Source of the DNA: Paenibacillus phytorum
GTDB taxonomy: Bacteria > Bacillota > Bacilli > Paenibacillales > NBRC-103111
Assembly (NCBI RefSeq): GCF_013141715.1
Contig: NZ_WHOA01000219.1
Span: 1 to 47,029, forward strand
Direction of reading: 5' to 3'
Length of the DNA stretch: 47,029 nt
Under the pieces are notes generated by a model. It had not been told where the DNA came from and did not search any database. It worked only from the letters and a program-made list of their open reading frames with translations. Positions 41,060-47,029 of the stretch are shown here, piece by piece; the first letter of the stretch is position 1; each line of letters starts with the position of its first letter. Position numbers and translations under genes: made by a program.

Positions 41060-41171
41060 TTAACTAACCTCCACTGACAAATAAATTATTCATTGCAGAA
41101 TCGATATAACGCAATTGAAATCACTCTTGGTTTTTGATTCATGATTTTATCACACCCCCAGGCATTAAAAA

Positions 41172-41255
41172 CTCTTCTGCCCAATCGCTCATCAGGCTGC
41201 CTAGCTAATGTCAGCAACCTGTTTCATGGTGCTTTCGTTCTTCGTTAGTTCAATC
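41172..41255 (+). repeat. CBE25: full element overlapping a stop codon
   Basis: Left site TTCTGCCCAATCGCTCAT, hairpin AGGCTGCC...TCAGCAACCT (41194-41220), right site TGCTTTCG-TTCTT-CGTTAGTT (41227-41255). The stop of the next GNAT (41250-41252) lies inside it. Confidence 0.8.
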
Positions 41256-41753
41256 TCTGACTTTATTATTTTCATTTGAAAATGTTTGTATAGGACCATC
41301 CCATTCGTCTTCTCTAACCTCTTGAAAGTTGTTATTTGTATAGCTTTCAATTACCTTCCTCCAAAATATTTGAGCTGGTTTATTAGTCTCTATTTGAGCA
41401 ACTTTCCAAATGCCACTGAATCGATTGAATATTTCATTAGAAGCGATTAGACCTACTCCAAGTTTTCTATACTTTTTCATCACAAAGAACTCAGCCACCG
41501 AATAAATTCTTTTCCCATGATCATTTATCCCCATAATTCTTACAAGCGCAAATCCAGCCAATTTTCCATCTACACGTATAAAAAATGGATGCCTGCCTTC
41601 CTCTGTCCAATAATGATCAAGATACATATAATCATATAAGCCATTTTCATTAACATCTTCAGGGTCAAACTCGCTAAAATCGTATTTATAAAGTTCTAGG
41701 AGATTTCTTAAGGTTGATTTTTGATCATATTCGACCTTATGAATAGTTACCAT
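41250..41753 (-). CDS. GNAT-family N-acetyltransferase
   Basis: A 167-aa protein: FALVRIMGINDHGKRIYSVA, EFFVMKKYRKLGVGLIASNE (acetyl-CoA loop RKLGVG) and AQIETNKPAQIFWRKVIESY. This last pattern, with P-A-x-x-F-W-R-K, is typical of a GNAT subfamily seen next to YjaB/YesJ-like proteins. ATG 41753 follows GAAAGGTGG at 8 nt and is preferred to a GTG four codons upstream. Single-gene unit between CBE25 and CBE26. Confidence 0.88.
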   Translation of the reverse strand: MVTIHKVEYDQKSTLRNLLELYKYDFSEFDPEDVNENGLYDYMYLDHYWTEEGRHPFFIRVDGKLAGFALVRIMGINDHGKRIYSVAEFFVMKKYRKLGVGLIASNEIFNRFSGIWKVAQIETNKPAQIFWRKVIESYTNNNFQEVREDEWDGPIQTFSNENNKVRD

Positions 41754-41802
41754 TCGTATTTCCACCTTTCCACTTAAGTCAGAGTTCGGCGTCTCAGATT
41801 AA

Positions 41803-41906
41803 TAACCCCCCAATCAAAACATTTGATTTTGGGGGGTGCTTTGTGTCATATTTGCTTTCGACGTGGTGGTCTGCGTCATTGAACTAACGTCTCCGTTACT
41901 ACCATC
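41803..41906 (+). repeat. CBE26: terminator hairpin and right site
   Basis: AACCCCCCAATCAAAA-CAT-TTGATTTTGGGGGGT, a near-perfect 16-bp stem (41803-41837), then right site AACTA ACG-TCTC-CGTTACTA (41879-41906), 17 bp from the rph stop. Confidence 0.75.
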
Positions 41907-41922
41907 CATTATGACTAAGCCA

Positions 41923-44541
41923 TTACAATATTTCGATATACCCTTCTGTTCCATGCACGCGAATTCGTTGTCCGTCTTTTATCAGTTTGGTCGCATTTTC
42001 CACTCCGACGACTGCTGGCAAGCCATATTCACGTGCAATAACGGCTCCATGGGTCATCAGTCCACCTACTTCGGTGACAAGTCCTTTAATGGATACAAAC
42101 AAAGGGGTCCAGCCAGGGTCCGTAAAGGAGGTGACTAAAATATCTCCATCTTCCAGATTAGCCTCTTCCATGTTTAGGATAACACGTGCTCGTCCTTCTA
42201 TCACTCCGGAAGAAACAGGTAGACCTATAATCGCTTCAGCTGGCAGATTTTCTCGTTTGTACGCGCCTGTAATAATTTCACCATCCGACGTGATTACTCG
42301 CGGGGGAGTTAGTTTTTCGAAAAATTTGTAATCTTCTTTCCGTTTGTTGATCACCTGATCATCAAGATTGTTTGTGCGTACGACTTCGTGAAGCTCTTCA
42401 AAAGAAAGAAGGAATACATCTTCTTTTTCATGAATAACGCCAGCTTGTACGAGTTGTTCGGCTTCTTTCAATATAGCCTGCTTATATACGAAATAGCGAC
42501 TAATCATGCCGTATTTGGGATATTCCCGATAACCGATGTAATTCCGGATCAGACTGATCACTCGTTTGGTCTCATTGGCTTTTTCTTCACCATCCGGTAA
42601 TTGCTTCAATCGCTCTAATAACACTTGTTCTTTTTCTAAAGCTTCCTGGCGCCCTTGCTCAAATTTTCGCTTGCCGGCATTCGGCTCCATATTTTTGATA
42701 TTACCAAGAATGATTGGAACAAGTGAACTTGGTTTTTCACTCCAACGAGTTCTAGATACATCAATTTCTCCCGCACATCGCATTCCGTATTTATTCAGAT
42801 AAGCGTAGATCGCGTCTTGCGTTTCCTGACCGCCATCCAATTTAACGAGTTCATCCAAGAAATGATCATCTTTTACCTGTTGTAAATAATCAATCACTTC
42901 CGGGTAAGGACGAATTACATCCGCGACATCCAATAGCGCCAGACCCATTTCCGAAGTAATATTGTTTGGCACAGATTGAGAGAGTGTGTCTGCTGCGTTT
43001 TTTTCACCTAGCCACTCGTACATTTTTTCATTGATCCATGACGAAGCATTCATAGCAGTCATAAACACAGCCGAACTCTGGGGGTCAAGTAAAATCTTCT
43101 TTAATTCCTGGATATCTTCTAGAATAAAATCAAATAACTCTGATCCTGATTTCGTTTGGATGTTTACTTTTAACTCTTCGATCGATGTTTGACTCTTCTT
43201 AATCAAATCAGCAACGATTGTCGGATCATTCTCGATTTGTGCTTGAAAATCCCAAGATGATATACCTTCATTACTTGTACTGGGACTAGGTACTATTTTA
43301 CCATCATCTGGTGGAAATTTGATAAAATCTTCCCGCTCTACGATGGTTGTGAGTGCGTCTTTAGTGAGCGGTTCGGATTTCCCTAAAGCATCAATGATCA
43401 TATGTCTCCTGGTAGGCGAAGCTAGCATCTGTGTAACATCAACAAACAATCTTCCGCCAGCTTTACGCATGGGTGCAGGAGTTATTAACAGGTAGAAAGA
43501 TAATCCCAATGGTTTCATAGGATCGGTCATCATTTGTTGATGGCCCACGGATACATAGACGTGATTTTCTTGATCATTAGCTTCAGGAATGGGGAATAAC
43601 GTCGTAATTGGACGACTCTGGACAATATAAAAGGTATCTTGGACCAAACACCATTCGATATCTTGCGGACTGTTAAAATAAGCTTCAATCTGTCTTCCGA
43701 TGCGTGCCAATTGTAAAATTTGTTGTTCAGTAAGTGTTTGACTATTTTGCTGATCAGGATCAAGCTGCTTGGTCTCAGTTCCACCTTCTTTGCGTCCATA
43801 GATAGCCAATTCTTTGGTTGCTATACGCTTATTGACGATTTTTCCTTCGTGTACGGTGTAATTATCGGCAGAAACCAAGCCAGAGACCAATGCTTCTCCA
43901 AGTCCGTAACTGGCATCGATGGATAGCAACTTTCGGTTGGAGGTCATTGGATCCGCCGTAAATAAAATCCCAGAAGCCTGTGGGAAAACCATCCTTTGAA
44001 TGATAACTGATAAATAAACTTGACTATGGTTAAATCCATTTTGCATACGGTAGATGACCGCGCGATCCGTAAATAGGGAAGCCCAACATTTGCTGATATG
44101 CTGTAAGATGGCATCGACGCCGATGATATTTAAATAGGTGTCTTGTTGACCAGCAAAAGAGGCATGTGGTAAATCTTCAGCAGTCGCACTAGAACGCACT
44201 GCATAAGCATGTTCAATACCAAACTGGGAGAGATAGTGAGTAACTGCTTTCACAACATCGGAAGGAATTTCTACTTCCAAAATGATTTGTCGAATCTTCC
44301 TGCTGATTTCACCAATTTGATCTCGATCTTCTACTTTTAGCATTGTTAGTCGATCCAACAAAGCATGATACGTTTCGTTTTGTTCGATGGCTTTTTGATA
44401 TCCCACTGTTGTAACACAAAATCCTTCTGGTACTTGTATTCCTTCAATTTTTGATAATTCCCCTAAATTTACCCCTTTGCCGCCAACGAGCAAAAGCTGC
44501 GTTTTTTCCATTTCCTGAAAACCGAGAACCAAAGAACTCAT
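41923..44541 (-). CDS. rph: Rifampin phosphotransferase
   Basis: An 872-aa three-domain dikinase-like enzyme, the normal size of Rph (about 867). The N-terminal ATP-grasp part has LLVGGKGVNLGELSKI, YAVRSSATAEDLPHASFAGQ and PQDIEWCLVQDTFYIVQSRP. The middle rifamycin-binding domain starts near VGHQQMMTDPMKPLGLSFYL. The C-terminal phosphohistidine domain has TEVGGLMTHGAVIAREYGLP with the swivelling His at about 831. Known reaction: ATP + rifampin + water to 21-phosphorifampin + AMP + Pi, which inactivates the drug. PEP synthase is the main alternative but lacks the VGHQQMMTDP motif. ATG 44541 follows AGGAGAG. A TACACTT-A-AAGTGTA palindrome lies in its promoter. It is the largest gene lying between CBEs. 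Confidence 0.92.
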   Translation of the reverse strand: MSSLVLGFQEMEKTQLLLVGGKGVNLGELSKIEGIQVPEGFCVTTVGYQKAIEQNETYHALLDRLTMLKVEDRDQIGEISRKIRQIILEVEIPSDVVKAVTHYLSQFGIEHAYAVRSSATAEDLPHASFAGQQDTYLNIIGVDAILQHISKCWASLFTDRAVIYRMQNGFNHSQVYLSVIIQRMVFPQASGILFTADPMTSNRKLLSIDASYGLGEALVSGLVSADNYTVHEGKIVNKRIATKELAIYGRKEGGTETKQLDPDQQNSQTLTEQQILQLARIGRQIEAYFNSPQDIEWCLVQDTFYIVQSRPITTLFPIPEANDQENHVYVSVGHQQMMTDPMKPLGLSFYLLITPAPMRKAGGRLFVDVTQMLASPTRRHMIIDALGKSEPLTKDALTTIVEREDFIKFPPDDGKIVPSPSTSNEGISSWDFQAQIENDPTIVADLIKKSQTSIEELKVNIQTKSGSELFDFILEDIQELKKILLDPQSSAVFMTAMNASSWINEKMYEWLGEKNAADTLSQSVPNNITSEMGLALLDVADVIRPYPEVIDYLQQVKDDHFLDELVKLDGGQETQDAIYAYLNKYGMRCAGEIDVSRTRWSEKPSSLVPIILGNIKNMEPNAGKRKFEQGRQEALEKEQVLLERLKQLPDGEEKANETKRVISLIRNYIGYREYPKYGMISRYFVYKQAILKEAEQLVQAGVIHEKEDVFLLSFEELHEVVRTNNLDDQVINKRKEDYKFFEKLTPPRVITSDGEIITGAYKRENLPAEAIIGLPVSSGVIEGRARVILNMEEANLEDGDILVTSFTDPGWTPLFVSIKGLVTEVGGLMTHGAVIAREYGLPAVVGVENATKLIKDGQRIRVHGTEGYIEIL

Positions 44542-44600
44542 TCAATATCTCTCCTAACCATTAAATTGAGAAAAAATTTGACAAGAGTTTACCGGCATGG

Positions 44601-44615
44601 TACACTTAAAGTGTA
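44601..44615. promoter_or_regulatory. Perfect palindrome in the rph promoter
   Basis: TACACTT-A-AAGTGTA, 7-bp arms, 60 bp upstream of the start codon and overlapping a plausible -10 (TACACT, minus strand) 15-16 bp from TAGACA. It suggests repression by a small regulator. I see no rifamycin-associated element of the actinobacterial type. Confidence 0.5.
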
Positions 44616-44693
44616 GAATACAATAATTATGTCTATGTAACTTATAAAAGTCGTAATCTGATTATATCATCGTGTCTGTTTATATGCAATATA

Positions 44694-44727
44694 AAAGAAC
44701 CTGATAAAACTATCCAGGTTCTTTTTT
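44694..44727. terminator. Hairpin terminator upstream of rph
   Basis: AAAGAACCTG...CAGGTTCTTTTTT. A second smaller hairpin (TCAGGA-AAAACA-TCCTGA then CTTTTT, 44780-44810) follows. They isolate rph from transcription entering from the right. Confidence 0.75.
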
Positions 44728-44810
44728 GATTTCCCGCTATCATTAGTCACATTAAAAACCATGGTTCGAGCCAGAAAAACCATCAGGAAAAACATCCTGA
44801 CGGTCTTTTT

Positions 44811-45218
44811 ACGTGTAAACCCATACTTTTGTCTATGGGGAGGGATGAATGTGGGGTTCCAACCGCTGTTGAAGTCATGTTTTTTTAATTTATTTTGCGG
44901 TATAAACAAGACTTCAAAGGCGGCCCGTAAACTTTCCACCCTCACACCCATCCCTCTTCTGTTCTACTTTGAACTACCTTCCACTTCTTTGTTCTTTAAT
45001 CCGTCTGAGATCCGGTATTCGTAACCATGTATCCCTTTGTAATACTCAGGATATAGCCCCTCCACAGCTTTCACACGTGAAATGCGGCGGTACAGTCGGA
45101 TCCCCTTGATCCATTCGGTCAAAATCTTAGACAACATTAAGCGGATGCTTTCCACTTCCGAACAAGTCAAACAATATATACTTCACTGCCTGCTTTGACA
45201 GTAGGTAATTGCTTATGG
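44811..45218. other. Region without an assignable gene
   Basis: On the minus strand, two frames (44964-45170, containing EGLYPEYYKGIHGYEYRISD, and a neighbouring frame with RVESLRAAFEVLFIPQNKLK, 44850-44951) look protein-like but have no start signals. They may be pieces of one lost gene or of a transposase. Not identified. Confidence 0.25.
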
Positions 45219-45294
45219 ACAACTGTTACTTCAAACAGGCTGACGATGAATCCGTCAGCCAGCGTAATGTTGCTATCGTCATCCGTTAGCACAG
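45219..45294 (+). repeat. CBE27: full element
   Basis: Left site CAACTGTTACTTCAAACAGG, hairpin GGCTGACG-ATGAAT-CCGTCAGCC (45238-45260), right site TGCTATCG-TCATC-CGTTAGCA (45269-45294). Directly followed by CBE28. Confidence 0.8.
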
Positions 45295-45304
45295 CGAAGT
45301 GGTG

Positions 45305-45389
45305 CTACTGCGCTAACACCCGTTCGAAATGGCCACATTATCGGCAGCCTTCTTTGGCGTTTATTGAGTACTTGTATCCGTTGAACAAT
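45305..45389 (+). repeat. CBE28: decayed element in tandem with CBE27
   Basis: Left part CTACTGCGCTAACACCCGTT, stem scrap GGCCAC...CGGCAGCC, right part TTGAGTACTTGTATCCGTTG (45360-45389). Two elements in a row suggest loss of the gene between them. Confidence 0.6.
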
Positions 45390-45411
45390 TATTAATCATT
45401 GCGAAAAAATA

Positions 45412-45861
45412 CTAAACACCAAATTGTCTTAAATGATGGTCTAGATGTTTATAAATTCCTTTACCCCATTGCTCATTAGTGAATTCGCCAAAAAAAGGAT
45501 GTGGATGGGGTGAACATTTATCCGGACCGTTACTTTGGTAAGTTAAAATCTTTTGTTTCAGTTTTTCTTTTTCTGTCTCAAAATCTTTGTCATCTAAAAT
45601 ACGTATGGTCGAAATTGTTGACATATTGTGTGGTGTTGGCTTGTCATTATATAACATAGGTTTCAAAAACCTTCCTATTAACCTTCCTAACCAATCTCTC
45701 GGGGGAAAGGAATTTCCCATTGCAATATCTTGAAACGCTGAGCAGTGAGCCAACATTTGAGCAACATTCATTGTTCCCCATTGTGGTTTTAAATTTGGAC
45801 TTAAATTCTCGATACGGTTCAGTATTTCAGTTGTATGCAATTTATTGTATATATTTTCCAT
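45412..45861 (-). CDS. DUF1569 (DinB-like) protein
   Basis: A 149-aa four-helix-bundle protein: LKPQWGTMNVAQMLAHCSAF with the conserved H-C pair, then DIAMGNSFPPRDWLGRLIGR, and the C-terminal HPFFGEFTNEQWGKGIYKHL followed by DHHLRQFGV with metal-ligand His residues. This matches DUF1569, related to DinB metalloproteins; function unknown, possibly thiol-dependent detoxification. ATG 45861 follows GGAGTG at 7 nt; a GTG two codons upstream overlaps that site. Confidence 0.85.
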   Translation of the reverse strand: MENIYNKLHTTEILNRIENLSPNLKPQWGTMNVAQMLAHCSAFQDIAMGNSFPPRDWLGRLIGRFLKPMLYNDKPTPHNMSTISTIRILDDKDFETEKEKLKQKILTYQSNGPDKCSPHPHPFFGEFTNEQWGKGIYKHLDHHLRQFGV

Positions 45862-45939
45862 TGGCACACTCCATTAAAATTACCTTTTGTACTCGTGAAT
45901 TTGACTTGAAACAGAGAAAAATATCTCGTTTGCGGAAGT

Positions 45940-46305
45940 TCACAAATGCTGTAGTCCGATGCGATTTCCTTCAGAATCTAGAAACATCCCCAAATAGCCG
46001 GCAGTCTCGCCAGTATACGTTTTCTCCATGATAACCTTTCCACCAGCCTCGTTAACCCTTGACAGAATTGTTGCTAGATCGGGACTTCCGTCCAAGTACA
46101 CAGTGACGCCATCTGCTGCTGGCTTGTGATTCGGACCTTGAACCAGAGCCCCCCCATTAAACCGCTCCTGAACAGGGAAAAACGCATAATCACAATCCCC
46201 CATCGCCATTGTTGGCATTTCAATCTGAAAAAGCTGCTCGTAAAACGTTTTGGCTCGTTCCATGTTACCTACGGGAATTTCGACCCAAATAAATAAACGC
46301 TGCAT
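45940..46305 (-). CDS. VOC-family (glyoxalase/bleomycin-resistance-like) protein
   Basis: A 121-aa protein with the two beta-alpha-beta-beta-beta modules of the vicinal-oxygen-chelate fold: RLFIWVEIPVGNMERAKTFY, GALVQGPNHKPAADGVTVYL, INEAG-type loop VNEAGGKVIMEK and GYLGMFLDSEGNRIGLQ. It resembles YaeR/PhnB-like VOC enzymes. ATG 46305 follows AGGAGG; 21 further in-frame codons upstream lack a ribosome-binding site. It lies 63 bp downstream of a MarR gene, so the pair probably forms an operon regulated by that repressor. Confidence 0.88.
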   Translation of the reverse strand: MQRLFIWVEIPVGNMERAKTFYEQLFQIEMPTMAMGDCDYAFFPVQERFNGGALVQGPNHKPAADGVTVYLDGSPDLATILSRVNEAGGKVIMEKTYTGETAGYLGMFLDSEGNRIGLQHL

Positions 46306-46368
46306 GATGCTATACCTCCTAATTGATCTAATTGATTTATATTTACGACTTCTTTTAACCATCAACAA

Positions 46369-46959
46369 TCACTTATTCTCATCTTCATTTAATTCTCCAG
46401 TATTAATGCTTTGCCAATTCCCATTACTAAAGAAGTTTACCTCCTTCTCCAGAATTCGCCCGACATTCTCAAGAGCATCTGCTATCTTATCCAATTGCTC
46501 TGGGGCGAGTTTGGTAATTAGATGCCGGTTCCACTCTGCATATTGTTCGTAGATAGCACCCAGTACTTCTGCACCTTTTGGAGTAAGTTCAACCAGCTTT
46601 GTGCGTCTATCGGTCTGATGGTCCTTATAGATAGCCAGACCTTCATTTACTAATACGTCTGCAACACGCTGCACGCTCTGACGTGCATGTCCCATATCAC
46701 GAGCGATCATTGCCACCGTTTGGGGTTTATATCCAACTCGACCAAGAACCTGCCACCTGGCGCTACTTTGATCAATTGAACGCGTGATAATGTCCCCGGA
46801 ACGCATTAGTAACCCATTAATGTGGAATATACTCAGTGAAAATCTGCTTAGGTGATCCTCTGGTTTGTCTATTGTATTCATGATTGCATCATAACAATTC
46901 GACAGCATACTGTCAATATAATATTTACCATTTTCCATCATTTTTATCTTTTGTTTCAC
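46369..46959 (-). CDS. MarR-family transcriptional regulator
   Basis: About 190 aa. Winged helix: ARWQVLGRVGYKPQTVAMIA, RDMGHARQSVQRVADVLVNE and the wing DHQTDRRTKLVELTPKGAEV. The protein is typical of MarR repressors that bind small phenolic or oxidising ligands. The frame opens at GTG 46959, which lies inside the CBE29 left site (GATAGTG on the minus strand), with only AGGA in front; ATG 46941 or 46938 is possible but has no ribosome-binding site. The start is therefore uncertain. Likely co-transcribed with the VOC gene. Confidence 0.85.
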   Translation of the reverse strand: MKQKIKMMENGKYYIDSMLSNCYDAIMNTIDKPEDHLSRFSLSIFHINGLLMRSGDIITRSIDQSSARWQVLGRVGYKPQTVAMIARDMGHARQSVQRVADVLVNEGLAIYKDHQTDRRTKLVELTPKGAEVLGAIYEQYAEWNRHLITKLAPEQLDKIADALENVGRILEKEVNFFSNGNWQSINTGELNEDENK

Positions 46960-47029
46960 TATCCTGTCCGATAGCGGAATAGGCCGCCGAGAGATTCACC
47001 GGCAGCCTTGGTAGTATAATATGATGGAG
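46958..47029 (+). repeat. CBE29: left site and hairpin, cut by the window edge
   Basis: Left site CACTATCCTGTCCGATAGCG, with inner CTATC/GATAG palindrome, and hairpin AGGCCGCCG...CGGCAGCCT (46981-47008). The right site would lie just beyond the window. Confidence 0.85.

Noticed and set aside
41923..44541. Phosphoenolpyruvate synthase
   Set aside because: The length and the VGHQQMMTDP region match rifampin phosphotransferase, and PEP synthase-specific C-terminal PEP-binding domain motifs are absent.
7887..47029. CRISPR array or classical mobile integron
   Set aside because: The repeats are separated by genes and not by short spacers, and there are no cas genes. No intI gene or attI site is present, and most cores do not fit GTTRRRY, so only 'attC-like' is claimed.

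Overview
The window looks like a chromosomal accessory region of a mid-GC, spore-forming Firmicute, most likely Paenibacillaceae (Paenibacillus or a close relative). Reasons: strong GGAGG-type ribosome-binding sites with frequent TTG/GTG starts, YjcZ-type tiny transmembrane sporulation genes, a heterocycloanthracin-like TOMM biosynthesis locus, a Bacillus-type deoC-nupC-pdp arrangement, DUF3231, DUF3888, YcdB/YcdC and DUF3221 genes, and a rifampin phosphotransferase. The genus is inferred; no rRNA or housekeeping marker is present.

Layout. 1-1213: two tandem copies plus a third partial copy of a ~570-bp unit, each full unit carrying a 36-aa YjcZ-like gene. 1216-6804: a damaged azole-peptide (TOMM) locus with a ThiF/E1-like maturation gene (-), the first codons of a lost cyclodehydratase overlapping its stop, a Gly/Phe-tailed small protein gene (-), IS1595 debris, and a complete YcaO cyclodehydratase (+) ending in PHPHP. 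No Cys/Ser/Thr-rich precursor peptide is visible. 7000-22700: small stress, repair and hypothetical genes, many broken (DUF3221, ankyrin, YcdB, beta-lactamase-like, HEAT, VOC), plus intact nupC flanked by stubs of deoC and pdp. 23000-27440: a cyclic-nucleotide-binding/PrsW protein, a coiled-coil membrane protein, a GNAT and a DUF3888 protein. 27640-34401: two FAD monooxygenase/regulator pairs (TetR and MarR) with visible palindromic operators; the second monooxygenase is strikingly GC-rich and probably of actinobacterial origin. 34560-37288: DUF4352 protein, proline dehydrogenase-like protein, AraC regulator. 37500-47029: closely spaced small genes (membrane proteins, two GNATs, GrpB, DUF1569, VOC + MarR) plus rph.

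The most unusual feature is architectural. From 7.9 kb to the right edge, about 29 intergenic copies of a ~50-100-bp element separate the genes. A full copy has a left site (CACTATC-CTGCC-CGTTAGC), a variable GC-rich hairpin (often GGCTGCCG...CGGCAGCC) and a right site that is a near-palindrome (AACTATCG-N5-CGTTAGTT). Right sites abut or overlap stop codons, and one ~430-bp gene unit occurs twice (12.3 kb and 38.4 kb) with ends coinciding with right sites. This resembles a chromosomal integron cassette array in form, but the cores do not match canonical attC and no integrase is present here. I call the repeats CBE (cassette-boundary elements) below; I do not recognise them as a named family.

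Functionally the region reads as a repository of accessory genes: detoxification and antibiotic modification (rph, two FAD monooxygenases, VOC), acetyltransferases, small membrane proteins, and many decaying passengers.
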